Of a DNA stretch of 33,880 bases, positions 1 through 8,605 are shown piece by piece. The stretch lies in NCBI GenBank assembly GCA_945883115.1, contig CAMCXA010000024.1, forward strand, positions 1 through 33,880, read 5' to 3'. A program made the position numbers and the translations under genes. The DNA is from Alsobacter soli (lineage in GTDB: Bacteria; Pseudomonadota; Alphaproteobacteria; Rhizobiales; Beijerinckiaceae). Within the stretch, counting starts at the first letter, position 1. Every line of letters begins with the position of its first letter. The notes below the pieces were generated by a model, which had not been told where the DNA came from, searched no databases, and saw only the letters and a list, made by a program, of their open reading frames with translations.

Positions 1-86
1 CAAAATACACTCCACCCCCCCATCTTAATCCCCCCTTCATAATGCTGGTCGCATAACAAACACTCACCCGACTTCCGGATTCGCTC

Positions 87-1283
87 GTGCGTCAACTCAC
101 CCTCTCCGTCCTGCCCGTTCTGATTGCCGTTTTCATCATGATTGCGGGCAATGGCTTGTTCAACACGCTCGTGCCGTTTCGCGCCACGGTGGAGGGGTTC
201 AGCCCGGTCATGGTCGGCGTGATCGGGTCGGCCTATTTCTTCGGCATGCTGGCGGGCACATGGGCGGCCCCGTCAATCGTGCGCCGCGCCGGGCACACGC
301 GGGCCTTCGCCGCCTATTCCGCCGTCGTCTCGGTCGCTGTTCTGGCGTTTCCGATTGCAGTGTCGCCGATCCCGTGGATGATCCTGCGCGCCCTTGTCGG
401 CTTCTGCTTTGCGGGCCTTTATGCCGTCGTTGAAAGCTGGATTTCCGGAAAAGCCGGCCCCGCCCAGCGCGGGCGGCTTCTCGCGATTTACAACATCTCG
501 AATTTCGCCGGTTCCGCGCTCGGCCAGCAGACCTTGCGCTTCTTCGAGGCCAAAAGCGACGCGCTGTTCTCCGCCGCCGCCAGCTTCATGATGCTCGCGC
601 TCGTGCCCATGGCCATGACAAAGGCCGAGCCGCCGCCTTTGCCGCCAAAGGGGCGTCTCGTCATCCGCAAACTCTGGCGCGTCTCCCCCATAAGCCTCGT
701 CACCGCCATTCTGCTCGGCCTTGCCAACGGCACCTTCTGGTCGATCATCCCCGCTTACGTGCAAAAGCTCGATCTCGGCCCCGGCACAGTCGCAAGTTTC
801 ATGACCTTCGCAATCATCGGTTCGGCGCTCTCGCCCTATCCCGTCGGCCGCCTGTCGGATCGCTTCGACCGCCGCAAGGTCATTGCCGGCATGTCGCTCG
901 CCGTCATGCTGCCCGAAATCGCCATGGCGCTCATCCCAGCCCCGCAACCCTTTTTGCTCTACACGCTCGGCTTTCTCGTCGGCGGCCTCATCACCGTGCT
1001 CTATCCGCTGATGACGGCGCTCTCGGTCGATCGCCTCGGCCCCGAAAAAGCCGTGCCCGTCGCCAGCACCACGCTCTTCATCTATTGCATCGGCGCAATT
1101 GTCGGCCCCACCTTCGTCGCATGGCTGATGACCGCCCTCGGCGACCGCATGCTCTTCGTCCACAACGCGCTCGTCCACTTCACAATCATCACCTATGCCC
1201 TCTGGCGCATCACCCGCGAAGGCCCCATCCCGCACGGCAATAAAAGCCAGGTAGACACCGGCGAAGAGCGCCTTGTGGGGTGA
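87..1283 (+). CDS. MFS transporter, YcaD-like
   Basis: This is a 398-residue major facilitator superfamily permease of the inner membrane with about twelve hydrophobic segments, the usual family length. The loop between helices 2 and 3 carries a diverged motif (APSIVRRAGHTRAF), and a second copy after the central loop (GRLSDRFDRRKV, about residues 253-264) is the typical MFS motif A. The central loop is rich in proline and lysine (about residues 180-195). The overall pattern resembles the YcaD/sugar-efflux type of MFS, but the substrate cannot be read from the sequence. The start is a GTG; no in-frame ATG lies near it and the hydrophobic first helix begins directly after it. It stands alone, with the convergent brnA ending 3 bases downstream. 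Confidence 0.85.
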   Translation: MRQLTLSVLPVLIAVFIMIAGNGLFNTLVPFRATVEGFSPVMVGVIGSAYFFGMLAGTWAAPSIVRRAGHTRAFAAYSAVVSVAVLAFPIAVSPIPWMILRALVGFCFAGLYAVVESWISGKAGPAQRGRLLAIYNISNFAGSALGQQTLRFFEAKSDALFSAAASFMMLALVPMAMTKAEPPPLPPKGRLVIRKLWRVSPISLVTAILLGLANGTFWSIIPAYVQKLDLGPGTVASFMTFAIIGSALSPYPVGRLSDRFDRRKVIAGMSLAVMLPEIAMALIPAPQPFLLYTLGFLVGGLITVLYPLMTALSVDRLGPEKAVPVASTTLFIYCIGAIVGPTFVAWLMTALGDRMLFVHNALVHFTIITYALWRITREGPIPHGNKSQVDTGEERLVG

Positions 1284-1285
1284 GG

Positions 1286-1555
1286 TCAAAACCCCTTGGG
1301 ATGGGTGATCAGCCATTCCTGCAAAGCCGCATCAACCCGCGTCTGCCAGCCCTCGCCCGAGGCACGAAAGCGCTCGACGACGTCACGCGATAGCCGGATC
1401 GTGATCCGCTCCTTGGTCACAGCAGCTTTAGGCCGCCCGCGAAGTTTTGCTTGCAGGGTGAGAGGCAATCCGGAGAATGGAACAGCACGCGCAAAGTCTG
1501 CATCCGACCATTCAGGATTATCCTTATCCATGAGCTTGACGCCTTGCTTGTTCAT
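1286..1555 (-). CDS. brnA: BrnA-family antitoxin
   Basis: An 89-residue antitoxin of the BrnA family (COG3514), which neutralises BrnT and autoregulates the operon through its DNA-binding fold. Visible family signatures are the N-terminal DNPEWSDADFARA block and the C-terminal ribbon-helix-helix-like part (KERITIRLSRDVVERFRASG, then GWQTRVDAALQEW). The ATG at 1555 is chosen because a strong Shine-Dalgarno, GAGGTG at 1568-1563, lies 7 bases upstream; a later in-frame ATG at 1531 is possible. The gene overlaps the end of brnT by 32 bases, so it is translated from the brnT transcript. The order toxin then antitoxin is the normal one for this type II system. Confidence 0.85.
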   Translation of the reverse strand: MNKQGVKLMDKDNPEWSDADFARAVPFSGLPLTLQAKLRGRPKAAVTKERITIRLSRDVVERFRASGEGWQTRVDAALQEWLITHPKGF

Positions 1556-1808
1556 AACCACGCACCTCACGTTCGTTTGCTTTACGGAAACTGATAACGC
1601 GAATTCCCTTAGGACTGTCCACAAACACAAGCGCGTGGAGCCGATTACCTAAAAAACCTAAGGCTCGAACACGAGCTTCGCCATAATCACGCCGATCATC
1701 CAAATTGAAAACCGCCGAATTAAAATCAAATTCCGCCACGCGCTCAAAGCTTAATCCGCGCTCTTCGACATTACGAGCATTCTTCAGGGGATCAAAATCT
1801 ATCTCCAT
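1524..1808 (-). CDS. brnT: BrnT-family ribonuclease toxin
   Basis: A 94-residue protein of the BrnT family (COG2929), a RelE-fold ribonuclease toxin that stops translation under stress. The family pattern is clear: an N-terminal FDPLKNARNVEERGLSFERV block, a central DDRRDYGEARVRALGFLG, a hydrophobic strand LHALVFVD, and the C-terminal IRVISFRKANEREVRGYEQAR. Length and order are normal and nothing suggests inactivation. It heads a two-gene operon with brnA. The candidate promoter at 1843-1815 places the transcription start at or next to the ATG, so the mRNA may have almost no leader (inference). Confidence 0.88.
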   Translation of the reverse strand: MEIDFDPLKNARNVEERGLSFERVAEFDFNSAVFNLDDRRDYGEARVRALGFLGNRLHALVFVDSPKGIRVISFRKANEREVRGYEQARRQAHG

Positions 1809-1814
1809 GAAATT

Positions 1815-1843
1815 TTTGTATGTACGGCAATTAAATCTGTCAA
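1815..1843 (-). promoter_or_regulatory. Candidate sigma-70 promoter of brnTA
   Basis: Read on the minus strand there is a perfect -35 TTGACA (1843-1838), a 17-base spacer, and a -10 TACAAA (1820-1815, four of six consensus positions). The -10 ends only 6 bases before the brnT ATG, so a start about 7 bases downstream would fall on the ATG itself. The sequence around the -10, GTACATAC, is a short imperfect dyad and could serve BrnA autorepression, which is known for the family. Confidence 0.5.
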
Positions 1844-1875
1844 GTGCGAGGCAACACCCCCGCCACCCTCACCCC

Positions 1876-2343
1876 TCAAACACGAATCCAGCGTTCGGTT
1901 GCTGCGTCGTCCGCTTCCCGCGCATCCACCCATCCGCCCGTCGTTCCATCGGTTGCGTGTTCTTTCTTCCAGAACGGCGCGCGGGTTTTCAGGAAATCCA
2001 TCAGAAAACTCGCCGCTTCAAACGCCGCGGCCCGATGCGCCGAGGCCGTCACCACCAGCACAATCCCGTCCCCGGGGCTTACTTTGCCGAACCGGTGGAT
2101 CACCGTTACGCCCTGCAACGGCCATCGGCCCAGTGCCTCCGCCGCCACACGGCCGATCTCTTCCTCCGCCATTCCGGGATAATGCTCGAGTTCGAGCGCC
2201 GCCAGATTGCCACCCTCGCTCCGGCACAGCCCCGAAAACGTCACAATCGCCCCAATATCGAAACGCCCTTCCGCAATCAGCGCGCTCTCCGCCGCTGCAT
2301 CGAACGGCTCGGCCTGAACGCGGATTGTCACACGCGGTTCCAT
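1876..2343 (-). CDS. moaE: Molybdopterin synthase catalytic subunit MoaE
   Basis: A 155-residue MoaE, the large subunit of molybdopterin synthase, which transfers sulfur from the MoaD thiocarboxylate to precursor Z (cPMP) to make molybdopterin in the cytoplasm. Key blocks are visible: GAIVTFSGLCRSEG near the N-terminus, LELEHYPGMAEEEI, VIHRFGKVSPGD, and the active-site region RAAAFEAASFLMDFLK followed by APFWKKE with its conserved lysines. Length is normal. It lies 8 bases downstream of moaD on the same strand and ends a pgsA-moaD-moaE run. Confidence 0.95.
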   Translation of the reverse strand: MEPRVTIRVQAEPFDAAAESALIAEGRFDIGAIVTFSGLCRSEGGNLAALELEHYPGMAEEEIGRVAAEALGRWPLQGVTVIHRFGKVSPGDGIVLVVTASAHRAAAFEAASFLMDFLKTRAPFWKKEHATDGTTGGWVDAREADDAATERWIRV

Positions 2344-2351
2344 CTCGGCCC

Positions 2352-2612
2352 CTATCCGCCGGTCATGGGCGGGAAAAACGCGATTTCCGACGCCCCGGCA
2401 ATGGGCGTCTCGGGCTTCACATGGCGGCAGTCAATCGCGGCCCGTACAATCTCCGAATTCTCGAACGCGGCCGCATAATGCTCGCCCCGTCCCGCAAGCC
2501 AGGCCGCCACATCGCGCACGGTGTGAACGGTTTCAGGCAGCGTCACGCGCTCCTCCGGAACCCCCACACGCTCCCGCACCCACGCGAAATAAACCAGTTT
2601 CACCTCAGTCAT
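2352..2612 (-). CDS. moaD: Molybdopterin synthase sulfur carrier subunit MoaD
   Basis: An 86-residue ubiquitin-fold sulfur carrier. It ends in the required C-terminal Gly-Gly (FFPPMTGG), where MoeB adenylates and a sulfur donor forms the thiocarboxylate used by MoaE. The N-terminal strand VKLVYFAWVRERVG is typical of MoaD. The start at 2612 is chosen because the longer frame upstream lies inside pgsA and is not MoaD-like. This start overlaps the pgsA stop by 8 bases, suggesting translational coupling. moaE follows 8 bases later. Confidence 0.92.
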   Translation of the reverse strand: MTEVKLVYFAWVRERVGVPEERVTLPETVHTVRDVAAWLAGRGEHYAAAFENSEIVRAAIDCRHVKPETPIAGASEIAFFPPMTGG

Positions 2613-3204
2613 CGAGTTCCACCACATGGCGGATACCGGCTTTGAAATAATCATATCCGGTATAGAGCGTCAGCAGCGCCGCAATCCACAACAACACAAT
2701 CCCGATCGTCACATTGCCCGGCAGCACCGTCTCGCCCGCCTGCCCGGCAATCAAAAATCCCACAGACACCAATTGCACCGTCGTCTTCCACTTGGCGATT
2801 GTCGAAACGGGAACGCTCACCCTGAGCTCTGCGAGAAACTCCCTCAGCCCCGACACCAGAATTTCACGGCTTAAAATCACAATCGCCGCCCAGATCGACC
2901 AGCCATGGATCGTACGGTCGGCCACCAGCATCATCAGACACGCCGCCACCAACAATTTGTCGGCAATCGGGTCAAGCATCCGCCCGAGCGAGGATTGCTG
3001 CGCCCAGATCCGCGCCAGATACCCGTCGAGAAAATCCGTAATCGCAGCAAGCGCAAAAATACCCAGCGCCGTCCACCGCATCCAGAACTCTTCCGGCCAG
3101 AACATGCACATCACAACCACAGGCACAGCCAAAACCCGCCCGTAAGTGAGCAGATTTGGCAGCGACAAAGGTCCGACTCGGCGTGATTTAGATATGATGG
3201 CCAT
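2605..3204 (-). CDS. pgsA: CDP-diacylglycerol-glycerol-3-phosphate 3-phosphatidyltransferase
   Basis: A 199-residue integral membrane enzyme that makes phosphatidylglycerol phosphate from CDP-diacylglycerol and glycerol-3-phosphate, the committed step to phosphatidylglycerol and cardiolipin. The CDP-alcohol phosphotransferase signature is complete: DFLDGYLAR, eight residues, G, then MLDPIADKL (pattern DGx2ARx8Gx3Dx3D). Several hydrophobic helices and the N-terminal LPNLLTYGRVLAVP are also typical. The start at 3204 (MAIISKSRR) is preferred over an upstream ATG at 3240 because the upstream dozen residues are not family-like. It lies between uvrC and moaD on the same strand, a common alphaproteobacterial arrangement. 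Confidence 0.94.
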   Translation of the reverse strand: MAIISKSRRVGPLSLPNLLTYGRVLAVPVVVMCMFWPEEFWMRWTALGIFALAAITDFLDGYLARIWAQQSSLGRMLDPIADKLLVAACLMMLVADRTIHGWSIWAAIVILSREILVSGLREFLAELRVSVPVSTIAKWKTTVQLVSVGFLIAGQAGETVLPGNVTIGIVLLWIAALLTLYTGYDYFKAGIRHVVELDD

Positions 3205-3286
3205 GGAATTCAGGAAGCATAAGCCTGTTGCAAGCGTCAATACCTAATTCAACGGGTTGCACGCGCCAATCTTAAGCGATGCACCC

Positions 3287-5320
3287 CTATTTCCCGCCCG
3301 AGAGGAAAAAATCATACACCGCCCGCGCCGTTGCCTGGTTGACACCGGGCGTTTTCGCCAGATCATCGAGCGATGCCCGCGCAATCGCCTTCGCCGTGCC
3401 AAAATGCAGCAGCAGCGCCCGCTTCCGCGTCGGCCCGATCCCCGGAATTTCATCAAGCGGGCTTTTCGTCAGATCCTTCTTGCGTCGCGCCCGATGCGTC
3501 CCGATCGCAAACCGGTGCGCCTCGTCGCGCAAACGCTGCACGAAATACAGCGCCGGATCGCGCGGCGGCAATTTGAACGGCGCCCGCCCCGGAATAAAAA
3601 ACGTCTCGCGCCCCGCATCGCGATCCGGCCCCTTGGCAACGCCAACCAGCGGGACCTTGGTAATCCCGAGCTCGTCGAGCACCACACGTGCCGCCTCAAG
3701 CTGCCCCTTCCCGCCATCGATCAGCACCAGATCAGGCCAAGCCGGCATCGTATCCGCCGCCTCCGGCTGGTCGGCATCGGGCGTCACGGGTGGCTCGTCC
3801 GCATCGCTTTCCTTCATCAGCCGCGCAAAGCGCCGCGACAGCACCTCCCGCATCATCCCGTAATCATCGCCCGGCGTAATCTCCTGCGACTGGATGTTGA
3901 ACGTCCGGTAATGCGGCTTCGAAAACCCGTTTTCACCCGCAACCACCATGCCGCCCACGGCATTCGTGCCCATAATGTGCGAATTATCATACACTTCCAC
4001 CCGGCGCGGCACCTTCGGCAGATCAAATGCCTGCGCCAGCGCCCCCAGCAATTGCTTTTGCGACGCGGTGTCCGCGAGCTTGCGCGCCAGCGCCTCCTTC
4101 GCATTGCTCGCCGCATGATCGACCAGATTGCGCTTCTCGCCCCGCTTCGGCACGCTCATCTCGACACGATGCCCGGCATGAACCGACAGGGCATCCGCGA
4201 GCAATTCGCTCTCCTCGGGCTCATGCGACAGCAAAACCAGCTTTGGCGGCGGCTTGTCATCGTAAAACTGCGCCACAAACTGCGCGAGCACCTCGGCCGC
4301 CGGAATCGAGCGGTCCGCCCGCGGGAAATAGGAGCGGTTCCCCCAATTCTGGTAATTCCGGAAAAAGAAAATCTGGATACAAAACTGCCCCGCATCCTCA
4401 TGCAACGCAAACACATCCGCCTCGTCCACCGTCTGCGGATTGATATCCTGGCTTGCTGCAATCGCCGAAAGCGCCGCCAACCTGTCGCGCAAGCGCGCCG
4501 CCGCCTCGAATTCGAGCGCGTCCGACGCTTCCTGCATCGCCTCTCCAAGCCGCGCCTTCACCGCCTGGCTCTTCCCGCTCAGAAAATCCCGCGCCTCCGC
4601 CACCAGCCGCGCATATCCCGGCGCATCCACCTCGTTTGTGCACGGCCCCGCACACCGCTTGATTTGATAGAGCAGGCACGGCCGCGTCCGGTTCTGGAAG
4701 AACGAATCCGTACAGGTCCGCAACAAAAACGCCCGCTGCAACGCCGTCACCGTCCGGCTCACCGCCCACACATTCGCAAACGGCCCGAAATAATATCCCT
4801 GCCGGTTCCGCGCCCCGCGATGCTTCGTCAATTGCGGCGCGATATGGTCCGACGCGATCAGAATATACGGGAAGGATTTATCATCCCTCAGCAGCACGTT
4901 GAACCGCGGCTTCAATTGCTTGATGTAATTCGCCTCGAGCAACAGCGCTTCCGTCTCGGTCTCCGTCGTCACGAATTCCATCGACGCCGTTTCGGCAATC
5001 ATCCGCGCGATGCGGCTCGTATGGCCAACACCCCGCGCATAATTTGCGACCCGCTTTTTGAGGCTTTTCGCCTTCCCCACATACAGCACCGCGCCCGTAT
5101 CATCGATCATACGATACACGCCCGGCACGTTGGGCAATGTGCGCAACGCCTTCTGGATCACCTCGACGCCCGCCTTCAACCGGAGCGGCGTTGCATCGGC
5201 CTCGAAATCCAGTTCGACGCCGGAATCCCCTTCTTCCACACCCTCGTCACCCGCCTCGGCGAGATCCATATCGTCAGGCAGGTCGATTTCGGGGGGAATA
5301 TCACTCGGCTTGCGGCTCAT
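3287..5320 (-). CDS. uvrC: Excinuclease ABC subunit UvrC
   Basis: A 677-residue UvrC, the nuclease that makes both incisions around DNA damage in nucleotide excision repair with UvrA and UvrB. Domains in order are an acidic N-terminal extension of about 45 residues, GIY-YIG nuclease ([23 protein letters not shown]), a cysteine cluster ([13 protein letters not shown]), the UVR UvrB-binding helix pair ([16 protein letters not shown]), the RNase H-like nuclease ([32 protein letters not shown]), and two C-terminal helix-hairpin-helix motifs ([26 protein letters not shown]). An acidic proline-rich insertion ([16 protein letters not shown]) interrupts the nuclease domain. The ATG at 5320 (MSRKPSD) is chosen over the longer frame. 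pgsA follows 82 bases downstream. Confidence 0.97.
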   Translation of the reverse strand: MSRKPSDIPPEIDLPDDMDLAEAGDEGVEEGDSGVELDFEADATPLRLKAGVEVIQKALRTLPNVPGVYRMIDDTGAVLYVGKAKSLKKRVANYARGVGHTSRIARMIAETASMEFVTTETETEALLLEANYIKQLKPRFNVLLRDDKSFPYILIASDHIAPQLTKHRGARNRQGYYFGPFANVWAVSRTVTALQRAFLLRTCTDSFFQNRTRPCLLYQIKRCAGPCTNEVDAPGYARLVAEARDFLSGKSQAVKARLGEAMQEASDALEFEAAARLRDRLAALSAIAASQDINPQTVDEADVFALHEDAGQFCIQIFFFRNYQNWGNRSYFPRADRSIPAAEVLAQFVAQFYDDKPPPKLVLLSHEPEESELLADALSVHAGHRVEMSVPKRGEKRNLVDHAASNAKEALARKLADTASQKQLLGALAQAFDLPKVPRRVEVYDNSHIMGTNAVGGMVVAGENGFSKPHYRTFNIQSQEITPGDDYGMMREVLSRRFARLMKESDADEPPVTPDADQPEAADTMPAWPDLVLIDGGKGQLEAARVVLDELGITKVPLVGVAKGPDRDAGRETFFIPGRAPFKLPPRDPALYFVQRLRDEAHRFAIGTHRARRKKDLTKSPLDEIPGIGPTRKRALLLHFGTAKAIARASLDDLAKTPGVNQATARAVYDFFLSGGK

Positions 5321-5400
5321 CGCCTTGATATACGCACTCGCCCGCGCCGATGAAAGGGTTTTGCGATGACAGCACGCTCCGAATCCCCTAAGAAAAAAAC

Positions 5401-6552
5401 ATGAGCACACATTTTGACGACTATGAATTCTTCGCCCGCCGCCACCGCCTCCTCGATGTCATGGAAGCGCGCAAATTGGATGGTATTCTGTTGTTCCAGC
5501 AGGAGAGCATGTATTGGCTCACCGGCTATGACACATTCGGCTTTTGCTTTTTCCAATGTCTCTATCTCGGTGCCGATGGCCGAATGGCGCTCCTCACCCG
5601 CTCCGCCGATCTGCGCCAAGCCAAGCACACCTCGATCCTCGACGATGTACGCGTCTGGAAAGACGGCAAAAATGCCAATCCGTCGCAGGATCTCGTCGCC
5701 ATGGTGCGTGATCTCGCAGGCTCCGGCACAACCCTCGGCGTCGAATTCGACAGCTATGGCCTCAGCCATTTCAACGGCAAACGGCTCGAAGACGCCTTCA
5801 AAGGCGTTGCAACGCTGGAAGACGCCTCCGACTGCGTCACCCGCCTGCGCGCCATCAAATCCCCCGCCGAAATCGTCTATGTCCGCGAGGCCGCAAAACT
5901 ATCGGATGCCGCCGACAAAGCCGCCTTGGACGCCATTCGCGCCGGTGCCGATGAGGGCCACATCCTCGCCGCCCAGCACAATGCCATCTTCAGCGCCGGT
6001 GGCGATTACCCCGGCAACGAATTCATCATCGGGTCGGGCCGCGATGCGCTGCTCTGCCGTTACAAGGCCGGTCGTCGCACACTCGATCAGGACGATCAGA
6101 TTACCATCGAATTCGCCGGCACCTTCCGCCATTACCATGCCGCCATCATGCGCACGGTCGTCGTCGGCAAGCCACGCCCCCTGCACATCACCTATCACCA
6201 CGCCGCCGAACAAGCCCTCCTCGCCTGCCAGAACACATTGAAACCCGGCGCAACCGCGGGCGATGTCTTCGCCGCCCACACCCGCATTTTCGACGAACAC
6301 GGCCTGTCCTCGCACCGTCTCAACGCCTGCGGCTATTCGCTGGGTGCCAAATTCACGCCGTCATGGATGGATTGGCCGATGTTTTACGAGAATAATGACT
6401 GGGTGATCGAGCCGGGCATGGTCATGTTCGCCCATATGATCCTGATGGATTCGGAGAGCGAAACGGCCATATGTCTCGGCCGCACCTATCTCGTCACACC
6501 CGAAGGTGCCGAACCGCTCAACTGCCCCGACACCGGATTGATGGTCCGGTAA
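5401..6552 (+). CDS. M24-family (creatinase/ectoine hydrolase-like) hydrolase
   Basis: A 383-residue protein with the two-domain layout of creatinase/Xaa-Pro peptidase: an N-terminal creatinase_N domain (about 1-140) and a pita-bread M24 domain (about 150-375). In classical aminopeptidase P the metal is held by Asp, Asp, His, Glu and Glu. Here the first Asp position reads ITIEFAG (Glu237), the second lies in HYHAAIMRT with no Asp, and the GHGIG-type histidine is replaced in NACGYSLG. This pattern matches the metal-independent creatinase/DoeA side of the family, which cleave guanidino or ectoine-type C-N bonds rather than peptides. The substrate is unknown and no ectoine genes are nearby. It is divergent from uvrC, with 80 bases between the two starts. 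Confidence 0.8.
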   Translation: MSTHFDDYEFFARRHRLLDVMEARKLDGILLFQQESMYWLTGYDTFGFCFFQCLYLGADGRMALLTRSADLRQAKHTSILDDVRVWKDGKNANPSQDLVAMVRDLAGSGTTLGVEFDSYGLSHFNGKRLEDAFKGVATLEDASDCVTRLRAIKSPAEIVYVREAAKLSDAADKAALDAIRAGADEGHILAAQHNAIFSAGGDYPGNEFIIGSGRDALLCRYKAGRRTLDQDDQITIEFAGTFRHYHAAIMRTVVVGKPRPLHITYHHAAEQALLACQNTLKPGATAGDVFAAHTRIFDEHGLSSHRLNACGYSLGAKFTPSWMDWPMFYENNDWVIEPGMVMFAHMILMDSESETAICLGRTYLVTPEGAEPLNCPDTGLMVR

Positions 6553-6659
6553 GCGCGCAGCTCCGCCACGCCAGATAAAATTCCGTTTTCCATAACTTTG
6601 ATGTGGGATCAATGATCTCGATATTGTGACTGCCGGATCAGACTGCTAAAGCGCTTCAT

Positions 6660-6682
6660 GAAACGGCTTGCCGAGTCGTTTC
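6660..6682. promoter_or_regulatory. Inverted repeat upstream of prs
   Basis: GAAACGGCT (6660-6668) and AGTCGTTTC (6674-6682) form a 9-bp stem with one G-T wobble around a 5-base loop, ending 37 bases before the prs ATG. No run of T follows, so it is not a convincing terminator for the upstream gene. It may be an operator or a leader hairpin controlling prs. An AAGCGCTT palindrome sits just before it at 6649-6656. Confidence 0.35.
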
Positions 6683-6719
6683 CTATCCTGAAACAAAGAG
6701 TTGGAGCCGAGTTCTCGCC

Positions 6720-7664
6720 ATGAAAGCTGACATCAAGCTGGTCGCGGGGAATTCAAATCGCGCGCTGTCCGAAGCGATTGCCGCCTATCTCTCGCTGCCG
6801 CTCGCCAAGGCGCAGGTCCGCCGGTTCGCGGATATGGAAATCTTTGTTGAAATTCAAGAGAATGTCCGCGGGCAGGATGTGTTCATCATCCAGTCAACCT
6901 CTTTCCCGACCAATGACCATCTGATGGAACTTCTCATCATCTCGGATGCCTTGCGTCGCGCCTCCGCCAAACGCATCACCGCCGTGATCCCCTATTTCGG
7001 TTATGCCCGACAAGATCGCAAAGCCGGCCCGCGCACACCGATCTCCGCCAAACTCGTCGCCAATCTCATCACCCAATCCGGCGTCGACCGCGTTCTCACC
7101 GTCGATCTTCACGCCGGCCAGATCCAGGGCTTCTTCGATATCCCGACCGACAATCTCTTCGCCGCCCCCCTGATGGCCCGTGACATCCAGCAACACATGG
7201 ACACGTCGAACGTCATGGTCGTGTCACCTGACGTCGGCGGCGTGGTCCGCGCCCGCGCGCTTGCCAAACGGATCGATGCCCCCCTCGCCATCGTCGACAA
7301 AAGGCGCGAACGCGCAGGCGAGAGCGAAGTCATGAACATTATCGGCGACGTCAAAGGCCGCTCCTGCATTCTCGTCGATGATATCGTGGATTCCGGCGGC
7401 ACATTGTGCAACGCGGCCGACGCACTGCTCGCCGACGGCGCGAAGGAAGTCTATGCCTACATCACCCACGGCGTGCTCTCGGGCGGCGCCGTCGCCCGCA
7501 TCGCTTCGTCGAAGCTCAAGGAACTGGTGCTCACCGATTCCATCCAGCCAACCGAAGCCGTCAAGGTCGCAAGCAATATCCGCGTGATCTCGGTCGCCCA
7601 ACTCATGGGCGAAGCCATCGGCCGCACCGCAACCGGGTCAAGCGTCTCGAGCCTGTTCGATTAG
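6720..7664 (+). CDS. prs: Ribose-phosphate pyrophosphokinase (PRPP synthetase)
   Basis: A 314-residue class I PRPP synthetase. It transfers pyrophosphate from ATP to ribose-5-phosphate, supplying PRPP for purine, pyrimidine, histidine, tryptophan and NAD synthesis. Visible signatures are the ATP/metal region ([17 protein letters not shown]), [18 protein letters not shown], the flexible catalytic loop with KRR (VDKRRERAG), and the PRPP loop [14 protein letters not shown]. Length is the family norm. A GGAG Shine-Dalgarno lies at 6703-6706, 13 bases before the ATG. It is monocistronic as far as can be seen; the vapBC pair starts 129 bases downstream. Confidence 0.97.
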   Translation: MKADIKLVAGNSNRALSEAIAAYLSLPLAKAQVRRFADMEIFVEIQENVRGQDVFIIQSTSFPTNDHLMELLIISDALRRASAKRITAVIPYFGYARQDRKAGPRTPISAKLVANLITQSGVDRVLTVDLHAGQIQGFFDIPTDNLFAAPLMARDIQQHMDTSNVMVVSPDVGGVVRARALAKRIDAPLAIVDKRRERAGESEVMNIIGDVKGRSCILVDDIVDSGGTLCNAADALLADGAKEVYAYITHGVLSGGAVARIASSKLKELVLTDSIQPTEAVKVASNIRVISVAQLMGEAIGRTATGSSVSSLFD

Positions 7665-7742
7665 ACCGGTCTGATCGCCGAACAACAGCGCTAATCCAAG
7701 TGCGCCCGTCAATAATCCTCGAGAGATATCGTTGAATTCTTG

Positions 7743-7756
7743 TGCATTTTGATGCA
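7743..7756. promoter_or_regulatory. Candidate VapB operator
   Basis: The inverted repeat TGCAT-TTTG-ATGCA lies 37 bases before vapB, followed by further GATGC repeats (7751-7755, 7759-7763 and 7773-7777). Ribbon-helix-helix antitoxins usually bind such clustered short repeats to autorepress their operon. Assignment to VapB is an inference from position. Confidence 0.4.
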
Positions 7757-7793
7757 TGATGCGTGATGTTCGATGCTTCCAACGGGTCATGAA

Positions 7794-8027
7794 ATGCGCA
7801 CAACGGTCTCGATTGATGACGACGTGCTCACTGCAGCGCGTGCACTGGCTGATCGCCAACATCGCAGCCTCGGCGATGTTATCTCCGAATTGGCCCGCCG
7901 CGGCCTCGCACCCTCACCGCCTGTGGGCAGAATTTCACGCAACGGAGTGCCCTTGTTACCACTCCGCGCCGATGCAGTGCCGATAACGCTTGAATTGGTG
8001 AACAGCTTACGCGACGAGACACCATGA
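7794..8027 (+). CDS. vapB: Ribbon-helix-helix antitoxin, VapB type
   Basis: A 77-residue antitoxin. The first 40 residues are a ribbon-helix-helix DNA-binding fold (MRTTVSIDDDVLTAARALA, then HRSLGDVISELARRGL). The C-terminal part, rich in proline and arginine, would wrap the toxin. The ATG at 7794 is preferred over an upstream in-frame ATG at 7773 because the family begins with the beta strand RTTVSID. Its stop overlaps the vapC start in ATGA, so the pair is coupled. Repeats upstream suggest autorepression. Confidence 0.82.
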   Translation: MRTTVSIDDDVLTAARALADRQHRSLGDVISELARRGLAPSPPVGRISRNGVPLLPLRADAVPITLELVNSLRDETP

Positions 8028-8461
8028 CTTTCCTGTTGGACGTGAACGTGCTGATTGCGCTGATCGATCCGGCACATATCGATCATGACGGTGCACATGA
8101 CTGGTTCGAAACGGAGGGGCATACATCATGGGCAACCTGCCCTCTCACGGAAAACGCCGTTCTTCGCATCGTCGGTCACACATCCTATCCAAACTCGCCG
8201 GGTTCTCCCGCATCGGTTGTGCCCCTACTCCGACAAATGCTGACGCTGCCCGGCCATCAATTCTGGGGAGATGACATAAGCTTGATTGCCAATGCGAACG
8301 TCAATCCGGCAAGGTTGCTCAGTGCCTCGCAAATAACCGATTCATATCTGCTCGCTCTGGCCAAAGCGAATGGTGGGAAACTGGCAACTTTTGATCGCCG
8401 CTTAGTGACCGATGCGGTTATCGATGGCAGGGAAGCTCTTTCCCTGATTTCATCGACCTGA
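8024..8461 (+). CDS. vapC: PIN-domain ribonuclease toxin, VapC type
   Basis: A 145-residue PIN-domain endoribonuclease, the toxin of a VapBC type II system. The acidic metal-binding residues are all present: Asp6 (FLLDVNVLIAL), Glu43 (LTENAVLRI), Asp106 (ITDSYLLALA) and Asp124 (ATFDRRL), so the enzyme looks intact. Known VapC toxins cut tRNA or rRNA; the target here cannot be told. It overlaps vapB by 4 bases. The pair sits between the housekeeping genes prs and the DUF1285 operon, typical of a mobile insertion into a core region. Confidence 0.87.
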   Translation: MTFLLDVNVLIALIDPAHIDHDGAHDWFETEGHTSWATCPLTENAVLRIVGHTSYPNSPGSPASVVPLLRQMLTLPGHQFWGDDISLIANANVNPARLLSASQITDSYLLALAKANGGKLATFDRRLVTDAVIDGREALSLISST

Positions 8462-8605
8462 GAAAATTGAGTTTCGCTTTAAAGCGCACCATAGCCGGAC
8501 GATCCAACTCGCCCCCTCATGCACGCCGTCAATCATTCGGACCACGGATTGAGAACCCCAAGAAAAAATTGGCCTCACGCGGCTTCAATCCCTTATAAGA
8601 GCGGA

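Noticed and set aside
3257-5353. 698-codon open frame on the plus strand opposite uvrC
   Set aside because: It is an arginine- and proline-rich shadow produced by the GC-rich codon pattern of uvrC, without domain-like sequence.
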